A DNA stretch of 41,748 bases from Conexibacter sp. (GCA_018263295.1 JADFCZ010000046.1:1-41748), one strand, 5' to 3'. Shown: positions 15,150-24,577, numbered from the stretch's first letter. Notes: generated from the sequence alone by a model not told the origin. Made by a program: numbers and translations.

Positions 15150-16270
15150 TGCTGGAACGAATCGAGCAGATAAGAGAAGAGGGCCGGGCGGCGATCAGCC
15201 GCGCCTCCGACGCGGCGGCCGTCGAGGAGGCGCGGGTCGGCTTCCTCGGTCGCAAGGCCGAGCTGACGACGATCCTGCGCGGGATCGGCGAGCTCCCGCC
15301 CGAGCAGCGCGGACCCGTCGGCAAGACCGGCAACGAGGTCCGCCGCGAGCTCGAGGGTCTGATCGACGAGGCGAAGGCCCGGCACGAGCGGGCCGAGCTC
15401 GACGACCGGCTCGCCGCCGAGGCGATCGACGTGACGCTGCCGGGGACGCCGCCGGTCCTGCCCGGCCACCTGCATCCGCTGACCCGGACCCGGCGCGAGA
15501 TCGAGGACATCTTCGTCGGCCTCGGCTACCGGGTCATGGAGGGCCCCGAGGTCGAGCACGACTACTACAACTTCACCGCCCTCAACTACCCGCCCGGCCA
15601 CCCGGCGCGGATGCTCCAGGACACCTTCTACGTCGACGCCGGCTCGCTCGGCCCCGACCCGGCGCTGGTCGGCTCCGACGGCGAGCCGCTGACGGTCCCG
15701 CCGGGCCCGCGGGACGTCCTCCTGCGGACCCACACCTCGCCGATGCAGATCCGCGGCATGGAGGAGCAGGAGCCGCCGATCTTCATCATCGTCCCGGGGC
15801 GCGTCTACCGCCGCGACTCCGACGCCACCCACACGCCGATGTTCGACCAGGTCGAGGGCCTGGCGGTGGGGGAGGACATCACCCTGGCCGACCTCCACGG
15901 CACCCTGCTCACGTTCGCCCGCGCGGTCTTCGGCCCCGACCGCGACGTCAGGATCCGGCCGCACTTCTTCCCGTTCACCGAGCCGAGCGTCGAGGTCGAC
16001 GTCTCCTGCTTCCGCTGCGGCGGCACCGGCCGCTTCGAGAACGACCGCTGCAGCCTCTGCAAGGGGACCGGCTGGCTCGAGATCCTCGGCGCCGGGATGG
16101 TCGACCCGAACGTGTTCGGGTTCGTCGGCGAGCACGGCTACGACCCCGACCGGGTCCAGGGCTTCGCGTTCGGCATGGGCATCGAGCGGATCGCGATGCT
16201 CAAGCACGGCGTCCCGGACCTGCGGATGTTCTTCGACAACGACGTCCGGATGCTGGAGCAGTTCCGATGA
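15149..16270 (+). CDS. pheS: Phenylalanine--tRNA ligase alpha subunit
   Basis: This 373-residue catalytic subunit of the (alpha-beta)2 enzyme has an N-terminal coiled coil (about residues 1-90), then the class II core. HPLTRTRREIEDIFVGLGY, RTHTSPMQIRGM, GRVYRRDSDATHTPMFDQVEGL and FGMGIERIAML are all present. A Cys-rich insert, CFRCGGTGRF then CSLCKGTGWLEI, forms the four-Cys module found in many bacterial PheS. ATG 15149 overlaps the trmH stop by one base and GGGGGA lies upstream. The stop overlaps pheT by 4 bp. Confidence 0.97.
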   Translation: MLERIEQIREEGRAAISRASDAAAVEEARVGFLGRKAELTTILRGIGELPPEQRGPVGKTGNEVRRELEGLIDEAKARHERAELDDRLAAEAIDVTLPGTPPVLPGHLHPLTRTRREIEDIFVGLGYRVMEGPEVEHDYYNFTALNYPPGHPARMLQDTFYVDAGSLGPDPALVGSDGEPLTVPPGPRDVLLRTHTSPMQIRGMEEQEPPIFIIVPGRVYRRDSDATHTPMFDQVEGLAVGEDITLADLHGTLLTFARAVFGPDRDVRIRPHFFPFTEPSVEVDVSCFRCGGTGRFENDRCSLCKGTGWLEILGAGMVDPNVFGFVGEHGYDPDRVQGFAFGMGIERIAMLKHGVPDLRMFFDNDVRMLEQFR

Positions 16271-18729
16271 AGGTCCCCGTCTCCTGGCTCGCCGCCCATT
16301 GCGACTCCGGCCTCGACCCGGAGCGGCTCGCCGAGCGCCTATCCATGACCGGGACCGAGGTCGAGCGCATCGGCATCGCCGGCGCTCCCTCGCCCGACGG
16401 CTTCGTGGTCGGACACGTGGTCGCGGCCGAGCAGCACCCGGACGCCGACCGGCTCCGGGTCTGCACGGTCGACGCCGGCGAGGAGGAGACCCGGACGATC
16501 GTCTGCGGGGCCCCGAACGTGGCCGCCGGCCAGACCGTGGCGGTCGCGCTGCCCGGCGCCCGCCTCGGTGACGGCACGAAGCTGCGCAAGGCCAAGCTGA
16601 GGGGGATCGAGTCGGCCGGGATGATCCTCTCGGAGACCGAGATGGAGATCGGCGAGGAGTCCGACGGGATCGCCGTGCTCGACGTCGACGCCGCGCCCGG
16701 CACCCCGCTGTCGGAGGTGCTCGCGATCTCGGAGACCGTCCTCGACCTCGAGATCACCCCGAACCGCCCCGACTGCCTCGGCGTCTACGGGGTCGCCCGC
16801 GAGGTCCACGCGATCACCGGCGCCGAGCTCGGTCCCGAGCCGTGGGCCGAGGACGCCGAGGCGACGGGGGAGGGCGATGTCTCCGGTCTCGCGTCCGTCA
16901 GCGTCGAGGTGCCCGACCTCTGCCCGCGGTTCACCGGCCGGGCATTCACCGACGTCACGATCGGGCCATCGCCGCTGTGGCTGAAGGCGCGGCTCTCCGC
17001 CGCCGGCCAGCGGCCGATCAACAACGTCGTCGACATCACCAACTACGTGATGCTCCTGACCGGCCAGCCGCTGCACGCCTTCGACCTCGACAAGGTCCCC
17101 GGCGGCGAGATCATCGTCCGCACCGCCGCCGAGGGCGAGCGGATGACGACCCTCGACGACGCCGAGCGGGTCCTCGACGCCGAGAGCGTCCTCGTCTGCG
17201 ACCGCAACGGCCCGACCGGGATCGCGGGAATCATGGGCGGCCAGGTCTCCGAGGTCTCCGATGAGACGACCAGCGTGCTGCTCGAGGTCGCGACCTGGAA
17301 CGGCACCAACATCCTCCGGACGTCGAACCTGCTGGCGCTGCGCTCGGAGGCGTCGACGCGCTTCGAGAAGCAGCTCCATCCCGACCTCGCGATGCGGGCT
17401 CAGATCGTCGCCTCGAAACTGATGGTCGAGCTCTGCGGGGCCCGGCTCGTGCCGGGGACGATCGACGTCGACAACCGCCCGGCGTCGATGCACCCGTTCG
17501 ACCTCGGCTATCACCCGGCTCGCAGCGACGCCCTGCTCGGCATGGACATCGATCCCGACCGCGCCGGCGAGTATCTGACGCGACTCGGCTTCCACGTTCA
17601 CGGGAGCGCGCCGCAGGAGGCGATCGCGGTCACGGTGCCCCCCGACCGCCACTTCGACGTCATCCGCGAGATCGACCTCGTCGAGGAGGTCGCCCGCGTC
17701 CATGGCCTCGACGAGCACCTGCCCGCGACGCTTCCCGGCCGCGGCGGCGCGATCGGCGGCCTCGCCCGCCATCAGGTCCTGCTGCGCCGGGTCGAGGACC
17801 TGATCCGCGACGCGGGCCTCGACGAGGCGATCACCTGGAGCTTCGTCGACCCCGCCCGCGGCGGCCTCGCGGGACTCGATGCGATCGAGCCGGTCGTCGT
17901 CCACAACCCGCTGTCGGAGGAGCAGTCGGTGATGCGAACCGACCTGATCGGCGGCTTGCTGGCGGCGGCCGCCCACAATGTCGCTCGCGGCGCCGAGCGG
18001 GTCGCGATCTTCGAGTCGGGCCGCGTCTACCTGCCCGAGAAGCCGCCGCCCGAGGGAGGCCCGCTCGGCGGCCGCTTCGCGGGGATCCGCCCCTCGCCGA
18101 TCGCCGAGCCGCATCGGGTCGCGGCGCTGCTGATCGGAGAGCTGACCGGCGCCGGCTGGCGCCGTGCGGGTCGGCCCGCCGATTTCTACGACGCCAAGGG
18201 CCTGATCGAGTTGATCGGGGCCGGCCTCGGCGTGCCGGTGGCGTTCGAGCCGGAGCCGCGGCCGTTCCTGCACCCGGGCCGGGCTGCGACCGTGCTCGCC
18301 GGCGAGCGGCCGATCGGCTGGATCGGCGAGATCCACCCGGAGATCCTCGGCCGGATCGACGCTCGCTCCGGCGCTGCCTTCGAGCTCGATGCCGAGCCGC
18401 TGATCGCCGCCGCCACCGCCGGCGACGAGCGCTACGAGGACGTGACGACCCATCCCGCCGTCGCCGAGGACATCGCCGTCGTCGCCGATTCCGGCCTCGG
18501 CGCCGAGCGGATCCGGGCGACGATCGTCGCGGCGGGCGGCGTCCTGCTCGGCAGCGCGAAGGTGTTCGACGTCTACGAGGGCGAACAGGTGCCCGACGGC
18601 AAGCGGAGTCTCGCGCTCAGGCTCGAGTTCAGGGCTCCGGACCGGACCCTGACCGACACCGAGGTGGCGGAGGTCCGCGCGGGCATCGTCTCCGCCCTGG
18701 AGGGGATCGGGGCGGAGCTCCGTGGCTGA
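16267..18729 (+). CDS. pheT: Phenylalanine--tRNA ligase beta subunit
   Basis: This 820-residue subunit is of normal length. It has an N-terminal tRNA-binding OB fold (KVPVSWLAAHC start, HPDADRLRVCTVD at about 58-70), the B3/B4 editing domain (TPNRPDCLGVYGVAREV, NNVVDITNYVMLLTGQPLHAFD), a B5 domain, the inactive class II-like core and a C-terminal FDX-ACB anticodon domain beginning near HPAVAEDIAVV. It starts in a 4-bp ATGA overlap with pheS, and its end overlaps argC by 8 bp. Confidence 0.97.
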   Translation: MKVPVSWLAAHCDSGLDPERLAERLSMTGTEVERIGIAGAPSPDGFVVGHVVAAEQHPDADRLRVCTVDAGEEETRTIVCGAPNVAAGQTVAVALPGARLGDGTKLRKAKLRGIESAGMILSETEMEIGEESDGIAVLDVDAAPGTPLSEVLAISETVLDLEITPNRPDCLGVYGVAREVHAITGAELGPEPWAEDAEATGEGDVSGLASVSVEVPDLCPRFTGRAFTDVTIGPSPLWLKARLSAAGQRPINNVVDITNYVMLLTGQPLHAFDLDKVPGGEIIVRTAAEGERMTTLDDAERVLDAESVLVCDRNGPTGIAGIMGGQVSEVSDETTSVLLEVATWNGTNILRTSNLLALRSEASTRFEKQLHPDLAMRAQIVASKLMVELCGARLVPGTIDVDNRPASMHPFDLGYHPARSDALLGMDIDPDRAGEYLTRLGFHVHGSAPQEAIAVTVPPDRHFDVIREIDLVEEVARVHGLDEHLPATLPGRGGAIGGLARHQVLLRRVEDLIRDAGLDEAITWSFVDPARGGLAGLDAIEPVVVHNPLSEEQSVMRTDLIGGLLAAAAHNVARGAERVAIFESGRVYLPEKPPPEGGPLGGRFAGIRPSPIAEPHRVAALLIGELTGAGWRRAGRPADFYDAKGLIELIGAGLGVPVAFEPEPRPFLHPGRAATVLAGERPIGWIGEIHPEILGRIDARSGAAFELDAEPLIAAATAGDERYEDVTTHPAVAEDIAVVADSGLGAERIRATIVAAGGVLLGSAKVFDVYEGEQVPDGKRSLALRLEFRAPDRTLTDTEVAEVRAGIVSALEGIGAELRG

Positions 18730-19753
18730 GCGGCCCCAGCCCCTGAGCGGCGAGACCGCGGCGCGGGTCCTGGTCGCGGGCGCGTCCGGCTTCGCCGGGG
18801 CGCTCGCCGCCGAGCTCGTCTGGCACCATCCGCGGCTCGATCTGCGCGTGGCGACCTCGCGCTCGGACGCCGGGACGCGTCTGCCGGAGCTCTATCCGCG
18901 CTACCGGGCCGACATCGAGATGACCGAGCTCGACGTCGACGCCGTCGAGGAGTGCGAGGCGGCGATCGTCGCCTACCCGCACCACGCCTCCGCGCCGGTC
19001 GTCGCCGCGCTGCGGGAGCTGGGATTGCTCGTCGTCGACCTCTCGGCCGACTTCCGGCTTCGCGACCCCTACGTGTACCGCGAGTGGTACGGCGAGCTTT
19101 CGGCGCCCGACCTGCTCGGCGACGCCGTCTACGGGCTGACCGAGCTCTACCGCGACCGGATCCGCCAGGCGGAGTTGATCGCCAACCCGGGCTGTTACCC
19201 GACGGCCACCGTCCTGGCGCTCGCGCCGCTGGCCGAGGCCGGGCTGATCGAGGATGTCGTCGTCGACGCCAAGTCCGGCGTTTCCGGCGCGGGTCGGGGC
19301 GGGGGAGACCGGCTCGGCTTCGCGAACCTGACCGAGAACGCTTCCCCCTACGGCGTCGGCGGGCACCGGCACGAGCCCGAGATCGCCCAGGAGCTCGCGG
19401 CCCTCGCCGGCGAGGCGCCCTCGCTGACCTTCGTTCCCCACCTGCTGCCGCTCGATCAGGGCGAGCTCGTCAGCTGTTACGTCCGGCCCACGCGGGCCAC
19501 CGACGCCGCCGAGGTCCGCGAGCTCTACGCCGCCCGCTACGCCGACGAGCGGTTCGTCGAGGTCGTCGACCATCCGCCGGGCGTCCGCGAGGTCCGCGAC
19601 TCGAACCTCTGCCGGATCCACGTCGACCGCGACGCGGGCGGCCGGATCCTCGTCTTCGGGGCGATCGACAACCTCTGGAAGGGTGCGGCCGGGCAGGCGA
19701 TCCAGAACCTGAACCTGATGCTCGGGCTCGACGAGGGGGAGGGCCTGCGATGA
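18722..19753 (+). CDS. argC: N-acetyl-gamma-glutamyl-phosphate reductase
   Basis: This 343-residue NADPH enzyme carries out the third step of arginine synthesis, reducing N-acetylglutamyl-phosphate to the semialdehyde. It has the N-terminal Rossmann motif VAGASGFAGALAAEL, the catalytic Cys158 in NPGCYPTA, and GVSGAGRG and YGVGGHRHEPEI of the substrate pocket. GTG 18722 overlaps the pheT end by 8 bp and the stop overlaps argJ as ATGA, so expression is tied to both neighbours. Confidence 0.96.
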   Translation: MAERPQPLSGETAARVLVAGASGFAGALAAELVWHHPRLDLRVATSRSDAGTRLPELYPRYRADIEMTELDVDAVEECEAAIVAYPHHASAPVVAALRELGLLVVDLSADFRLRDPYVYREWYGELSAPDLLGDAVYGLTELYRDRIRQAELIANPGCYPTATVLALAPLAEAGLIEDVVVDAKSGVSGAGRGGGDRLGFANLTENASPYGVGGHRHEPEIAQELAALAGEAPSLTFVPHLLPLDQGELVSCYVRPTRATDAAEVRELYAARYADERFVEVVDHPPGVREVRDSNLCRIHVDRDAGGRILVFGAIDNLWKGAAGQAIQNLNLMLGLDEGEGLR

Positions 19754-20901
19754 GCTTCTTCCGCTCGCGCTGGGTCGAGCCGCCCGCGGGCGTCACCGAG
19801 CTCGAACCGACCGCTCTCGCGCCGGGATTCCGCGCCGCCGGGGTCGCCTGCGGGCTCAAGGAGTCCGGAGGGACCGACGTCGGGATCGTCGCCGCCGACG
19901 AGCCCGGAACCGTTTCCGCGCTGCTGCTGACGAGAAATGCCGCCGCCGCGGCGCCGATCGTCGTCTGCCGCGAGCGCTGCGAGGCCGGCGCGATCAGGGC
20001 CGCGGTCGTCAACTCCGGCAACGCCAACGCCGCCACCGGCGAGCGGGGCTACGCCGACGCCGTCGCGATGCAGGAGCGTTGCGCCGAGACGCTCGGGCTC
20101 GAACCCGCTGCGGTCGCCGTCGCCGAGACGGGGACGATCGGGGTCCCGCTCGACATCGGCCGGGTGATCGACGGGATCGACCGGGCGGCGGCCGGGCTCG
20201 GCGAGGCGGAGGGCGGGTCCTTCTCGGCGGCGATCATGACCACCGACGCCGGGCCGAAGCGCTGCTGCGTCAGCGCCGGGGGCGTCACGCTGTCGGCCCA
20301 GGCGAAGGGCGCCGGGATGATCGAGCCGGGCTACGCGACCATGCTCTGCTTCGTCCAGACCGACGCCGTCGTCGCCGATCCGGAGGCGGAGCTGCGGCAG
20401 GCGGTCGCCGGATCGTTCGAGCGGATCACGGTCGACGGGCAGATGAGCACCAACGACACGGTCCTGCTGCAGGCGAGCGGCGCTTCCGGGCAGCCGCTGC
20501 CGGACGGCCTGCTCGACGCGGTGCTGCTCCAGCTCGCGCTCGAGATCGTCGCCGACGGCGAGGGCGCGTCGCGGGTCGGCCGCGCCGCCGTCACCGGCGC
20601 GGCGAGCAACGGGGAGGCGGAGCGGGTCGCCCGGGCCATCGCCAACTCGCCGCTGGTCAAGACCGCGCTCTACGGTCGCGACCCGAACTGGGGCCGGATC
20701 GCCCAGGCGGCGGGCCAAGCGCTGGCCGGCGCCGAGCTGCCGGAGCTCGGGCCCGGCCGGATCGACGCCGCCGAGATGGCCGCTGACACCGGTGAGGCGG
20801 AGCTGTCGGTCGACATCGGCCGGGGCAGCGCCGCCGCCCACGTCTTCTTCAGCGACCTCACCCACGAATACATCAGGATCAACGCGGAGTACACGACATG
20901 A
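19750..20901 (+). CDS. argJ: Glutamate N-acetyltransferase / amino-acid acetyltransferase
   Basis: This 383-residue enzyme recycles the acetyl group from N-acetylornithine to glutamate. It is made as a precursor that cuts itself between Ala196 and Thr197 in GYATMLCF; Thr197 becomes the nucleophile. The preceding KGAGMIEP and the later FERITVDGQMSTNDTVLL and GRDPNWGRI are family signatures. Presence of ArgJ points to the cyclic acetyl pathway. Whether it also uses acetyl-CoA (bifunctional) cannot be told. It is coupled by ATGA overlaps to argC and argB. Confidence 0.96.
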   Translation: MSFFRSRWVEPPAGVTELEPTALAPGFRAAGVACGLKESGGTDVGIVAADEPGTVSALLLTRNAAAAAPIVVCRERCEAGAIRAAVVNSGNANAATGERGYADAVAMQERCAETLGLEPAAVAVAETGTIGVPLDIGRVIDGIDRAAAGLGEAEGGSFSAAIMTTDAGPKRCCVSAGGVTLSAQAKGAGMIEPGYATMLCFVQTDAVVADPEAELRQAVAGSFERITVDGQMSTNDTVLLQASGASGQPLPDGLLDAVLLQLALEIVADGEGASRVGRAAVTGAASNGEAERVARAIANSPLVKTALYGRDPNWGRIAQAAGQALAGAELPELGPGRIDAAEMAADTGEAELSVDIGRGSAAAHVFFSDLTHEYIRINAEYTT

Positions 20902-21776
20902 CCGACCGGATGAGCGCAGAGCAACGGGCCGCGGCCGCGGCCGGCAGCGTCGAGACGCTGCTCGAGGCGCTGCCCTACATCCGCGAGTTCCACGGGCGAA
21001 CCGTCGTCATCAAGTACGGCGGCGCCGCGATGAAGGACCCGGCGGTCCGCGACGAGTTCGCGCGCGACGTCGTCCTGCTCAAGTACGTCGGTCTCAACCC
21101 GGTGATCGTCCACGGCGGCGGTCCCGACATCAGCCACTACATGGAGCGGCTCGGCCTCGAGGTCGAGTTCGTCGACGGCCTCCGCGTCTCCGACGCCGAG
21201 ACGGTTGAGGTGGCGAAGATGGTCCTGCTCGGCAAGGTCAACTCCGAGATCGTCCAGCGGCTGAACCGGCTCGGCCAGCCCGCCGTCGGTCTCTCCGGCG
21301 AGGACGGGGCGATGTTCCAGATCCAGCCGGTGCCGGAGTCGGAGGTCGTCGGCTTCGTCGGCGAGATCGAGAACGTCGACGTCGACGTTCTCAACCACAT
21401 CGCGTCCGACTTCATCCCGGTCATCGCCGGAGCGGGCTCCGACCGCGAGGGCAACTCCTACAACGTCAACGCCGACAGCGCCGCCGGCAAGGTCGCCGCC
21501 GCGCTCCCGGCCTACAAGGCGATCTTCCTCACCGACGTCGAGGGCTGGCGCGAGGTGCCCGACGACCCCGAGACGCTGATCTCGCTCGCGACGGTGTCTG
21601 AAGTTGAAGCCGCCCTTCCTGATATGGGCGGCGGCATGAAGCCGAAGCTGACCGCGTGCGTCGAGGCGATCCACGGCGGCGTCCAGTCGGCCCACATCCT
21701 CGACGGCCGCCGCCCGCACAGCCTCCTGCTCGAGCTCTTCACCGATGCCGGCATCGGGACGAAGGTGACGCCGTGA
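20898..21776 (+). CDS. argB: Acetylglutamate kinase
   Basis: This 292-residue amino-acid kinase phosphorylates N-acetylglutamate. KYGGAAMKD (P-loop-like Lys), VHGGGPDIS, VGLSGEDGAM, YNVNADSAAGKVA and GGGMKPKL are all present. An N-terminal helix of about 25 residues precedes the core, the feature of hexameric, arginine-inhibited enzymes, so feedback control by arginine is likely. It starts in ATGA overlap with argJ and ends in GTGA overlap with argD. Confidence 0.97.
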   Translation: MTDRMSAEQRAAAAAGSVETLLEALPYIREFHGRTVVIKYGGAAMKDPAVRDEFARDVVLLKYVGLNPVIVHGGGPDISHYMERLGLEVEFVDGLRVSDAETVEVAKMVLLGKVNSEIVQRLNRLGQPAVGLSGEDGAMFQIQPVPESEVVGFVGEIENVDVDVLNHIASDFIPVIAGAGSDREGNSYNVNADSAAGKVAAALPAYKAIFLTDVEGWREVPDDPETLISLATVSEVEAALPDMGGGMKPKLTACVEAIHGGVQSAHILDGRRPHSLLLELFTDAGIGTKVTP

Positions 21777-22987
21777 GTGGGGTCGGTCGCGAGACAGCCG
21801 AGCGGGTGGGCGAACTGCGGGAGATCGAGGGCCGCTACGCGATGCCCACCTACCCGCGGGCGCCGGTCGAGTTCGTCCGCGGCGAGGGCTCGCGACTCTG
21901 GGACTCGGAGGGCCGCGAGTACGTCGACCTGTTCAGCGGCCTCTCCGTCCACAACGCCGGCAACTGCCACCCGCGCATCGTCGCGGCGATCGCCGATCAG
22001 GCGGCGACGCTCGGGGGAACTTCGAACCTCTTCTACTCGGAGCCGGCGATGCGGCTGACCGAGCGTCTCGTCACCTCCTCGCTCGGGGGCCGCGCGTTCC
22101 TCTGCAACTCCGGCACCGAGGCCAACGAGTGTGCGATCAAGCTCGTCCGCAAGCATGGGCACCTGCGGGGGATCGAGCGCCCTGAGATCGTCGTCCTCGA
22201 TTACGCGTTCCACGGCCGCACGCTGGCGGCGCTGGCGGCGACCCCGCGGCTCGCCCGCGAGGACCTCTTCGGCCCGCTGCCCGCCGGCTTCGTTCCGACC
22301 CCGCGCGACGACCCCGACGCGCTCCGCGCCGCCGTCGGACCGAACACGGCGGCGGTGATGCTGGAGCCGATCCAGGGGGAGTCCGGGGTCCACCCGATCT
22401 CCGCCGAGATGCTCGCCGCCGCCCGTGAGGCGACCGAGGAGGCGGGGGCGCTGCTGGTCTTCGACGAGATCCAGACCGGGATGGGGAGGACCGGGACCCT
22501 CTGGGCCTTCCAGGGCGGGCCCGTCGTTCCCGACGTGATGACGAGCGCCAAGGCACTCGGCGGCGGCCTGCCCGTCGGCGCCTGCGTGATCGGGCCCCGG
22601 GCGGGGGACGGGTTGACGCTCGGCGAGCACGGATCGACGTTCGCCGGCGGCCCGATCTGCGCCCGTTCGGCGCTCGCCGCGCTCGAGGTGATCGACAGCG
22701 AGGAGGTCCGGGCGAACGTCCTCGATCGCGAGACCCAGATCCGCTCCGAACTGGCGGGCGACCCCGCCGTCGGGGGGATCCGCGGCCGCGGCCTGATGCT
22801 CGGGCTCGAGCTGCGTGACGGGGTCGACGCAGCGGCGGTGGCGCGTGCCGCGCTGGAGCGGGGGGTCGTGGTCAACGCGCCGAATCCGGCCACCATTCGC
22901 CTCCTGCCGCCGCTCACGATCGCGCCCTCCGATCTCGGCGATGGCTGCGAGCGATTGCTGGCGGCCCTCAGGGCCGTCGCCGGCTGA
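21773..22987 (+). CDS. argD: Acetylornithine aminotransferase
   Basis: This 404-residue class III PLP aminotransferase makes N-acetylornithine from the semialdehyde. It has FLCNSGTEANECAIK (phosphate and PLP contacts), DYAFHGRTL, VFDEIQTGMGRTG, and Lys260 in TSAKALGGG for the Schiff base. GTG 21773 overlaps the argB stop (GTGA). It is the last arginine gene here: instead of argF-argR-argG-argH, a glycosyltransferase follows after 8 bp, perhaps in the same transcript. Confidence 0.95.
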   Translation: MSGVGRETAERVGELREIEGRYAMPTYPRAPVEFVRGEGSRLWDSEGREYVDLFSGLSVHNAGNCHPRIVAAIADQAATLGGTSNLFYSEPAMRLTERLVTSSLGGRAFLCNSGTEANECAIKLVRKHGHLRGIERPEIVVLDYAFHGRTLAALAATPRLAREDLFGPLPAGFVPTPRDDPDALRAAVGPNTAAVMLEPIQGESGVHPISAEMLAAAREATEEAGALLVFDEIQTGMGRTGTLWAFQGGPVVPDVMTSAKALGGGLPVGACVIGPRAGDGLTLGEHGSTFAGGPICARSALAALEVIDSEEVRANVLDRETQIRSELAGDPAVGGIRGRGLMLGLELRDGVDAAAVARAALERGVVVNAPNPATIRLLPPLTIAPSDLGDGCERLLAALRAVAG

Positions 22988-22995
22988 CCCGGTCG

Positions 22996-24096
22996 ATGAC
23001 GAGGATTCTTCAGGTCTTCCGACCGCGGACCGGCGGAACGTTCGGGCACGTCCGGGTGCTGTCGTCGAAGCTGGCCGAACGCGGGCACGAGGTGGCGGTC
23101 TGCGGGCCGCCCGGGGAGGGGGGCGACTTCGCGGTGCGGCATTTCGCCGCCGCGATCCCTCGCAGCCCGGCCCCGGCCGGCACGTTCGCCGCCGTGCGCG
23201 AAGTGGGACGCGCCTACCGGACCTTCCGGCCCGACGTCATCCATGCTCACGGCGCTCAGGCCGGCGTCGTCGCGAGGCTGGCGCGAGCAGCCCTGCCGGG
23301 GGTTCCGCTCGTCCACACCCCCCACCGCTACGCGTTCGACGACGGCGGCGGACCGACTCCGGTGCGTGCCGCCTACAGGGCCACCGAACGGGCTCTGATG
23401 CCGCTGACCAGCAGGGTCCTGTGCGTGTGCGAGTGGGAGCGGCGCCTCGCCGTCGACCTCGGGGCCGGCGATCGGGCCTGCGTGGTCCACAACGGCATCG
23501 ACCCGCTCGAGCCGCAGCCGCTCGAACCGCGGCTGGAGCGGTTCACCTCTGGGGGGCCGCTGATCGTGGCCGTCTCCGAGCTCTTCGCGAGGAAGGGCGT
23601 GCCGGTCCTGCTCGAGGCGATGGCGATGGTCCTCGTCGCCCGGCCGGACGCTCGACTGATCGTTGCCGGCGACGGGCCGGATCGAGCCGACGCCGAGGCG
23701 GCGCGCGATCGCCTCGGCGTCGCGAGCCGGGTTCTGCTTGCCGGCCACGTCGAGGCGGTGCCCGGATTGCTGACGGCAGCCGACGTCTTCGTGAATCCGG
23801 CCCTCGCCGAGTCGTTCCCCTACGGGATCCTCGAGGCGATGTCGCTGAGGTGTCCCTGCGTGGTCACCGCCGCGGGGGGGTCAGCCGAGGCGATCGTCGA
23901 CGGCAGCAGCGGCCGCGTCGTACCACCGGCCGATCCCGCGGCCCTCGCCGCGGCGATCCTGGAGCTGCTCGGCGACCCGCGGAGGGCCGGCGCCTACGGG
24001 GAGGAGGCCGCGCGGCGGGTCCGCGAGCGCTTCACGCTGACCAGCATGCTGGACGGCACCGAACGCGTCTACGAGGGCCTGCTGAGCGCCGGGTGA
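22996..24096 (+). CDS. GT4 family glycosyltransferase
   Basis: This 366-residue GT-B glycosyltransferase of family 4 works at the inner face of the membrane. The N-terminal lobe has PRTGGTFGHVRVLSSKLAERGHEV and DVIHAHGAQAG. The C-terminal lobe has the retaining-enzyme E-x7-E element in ESFPYGILEAMS, with ARKGVPVLLEAM and VAGDGPDR before it. Sugar donor and acceptor cannot be read. It is 8 bp downstream of argD, probably co-transcribed, and marks the change from housekeeping to surface-polysaccharide genes. Confidence 0.9.
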   Translation: MTRILQVFRPRTGGTFGHVRVLSSKLAERGHEVAVCGPPGEGGDFAVRHFAAAIPRSPAPAGTFAAVREVGRAYRTFRPDVIHAHGAQAGVVARLARAALPGVPLVHTPHRYAFDDGGGPTPVRAAYRATERALMPLTSRVLCVCEWERRLAVDLGAGDRACVVHNGIDPLEPQPLEPRLERFTSGGPLIVAVSELFARKGVPVLLEAMAMVLVARPDARLIVAGDGPDRADAEAARDRLGVASRVLLAGHVEAVPGLLTAADVFVNPALAESFPYGILEAMSLRCPCVVTAAGGSAEAIVDGSSGRVVPPADPAALAAAILELLGDPRRAGAYGEEAARRVRERFTLTSMLDGTERVYEGLLSAG

Positions 24097-24140
24097 GCCC
24101 GAGTCGCCGGCGCGGCGGCCTCGGCGTCCGCCGCCGGGCG

Positions 24141-24146
24141 TAGAAT
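24141..24146 (+). promoter_or_regulatory. -10 box (TAGAAT) of Thr-rich protein gene
   Basis: TAGAAT matches TATAAT in five of six bases and ends 8 nt before GTG 24155, predicting a leaderless message. Confidence 0.5.
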
Positions 24147-24154
24147 GCCCGCTC

Positions 24155-24562
24155 GTGAGTGAGGATCCGACCAGAGTCATGCCCCCGGACCGCGGCGGCG
24201 GCGGCGGGCGCCGAGGCGGCGGCGGGCGCAACGGCGGAGCCGGCGGGCGCGACCCCGACCGCTACGACGACGACGGTGGGATGAGCGGCGGGCAGAAGGT
24301 GGCGATCGGCCTGGTCGCGGCCCTCGTGATCGGCCTCGTGATCGCCGTGATCGCGCTGGCCGGCGGAGGCGGCAGCGACGATACGACGACCGTGCCGGCC
24401 ACGACCGAACCGACGACCACGACGTCGCCGACGACGTCGGTGCCAACCACGACCCAGCCGACCACCTCCACGACGACCTCAAGCACGGAGCCGACCACCA
24501 CGACGACGACCTCGACCTCGACCGAGACGCAGCAGACGGGGTCCGGTGGCATCAGTCCCTGA
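24155..24562 (+). CDS. Single-pass membrane protein with Thr-rich extracellular tail
   Basis: This 135-residue protein has a Gly/Arg/Asp-rich cytoplasmic head (1-45), one transmembrane helix at about 47-69 (KVAIGLVAALVIGLVIAVIA), then an outside tail of about 60 residues made almost only of Thr, Ser and Pro. The topology (basic head inside) is predicted from charge. Such Thr/Pro stalks in actinobacteria are often O-mannosylated and act as spacers; that is inference. No catalytic domain is present. The GTG start is placed by TAGAAT 8 nt upstream. The aldo/keto reductase follows after 15 bp. Confidence 0.75.
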   Translation: MSEDPTRVMPPDRGGGGGRRGGGGRNGGAGGRDPDRYDDDGGMSGGQKVAIGLVAALVIGLVIAVIALAGGGGSDDTTTVPATTEPTTTTSPTTSVPTTTQPTTSTTTSSTEPTTTTTTSTSTETQQTGSGGISP

Positions 24563-24577
24563 GGCCTGAGGCCGGCC

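Noticed and set aside
16339-18453. A 704-codon minus-strand open frame inside pheT
   Set aside because: pheT is certain. The antisense frame has low-complexity Arg/Asp/Gly composition and no motif.
24360-24530. Tandem repeat or CRISPR-like array
   Set aside because: The ACC/ACG periodicity is Thr-codon bias in a Thr-rich tail. There are no spaced direct repeats.
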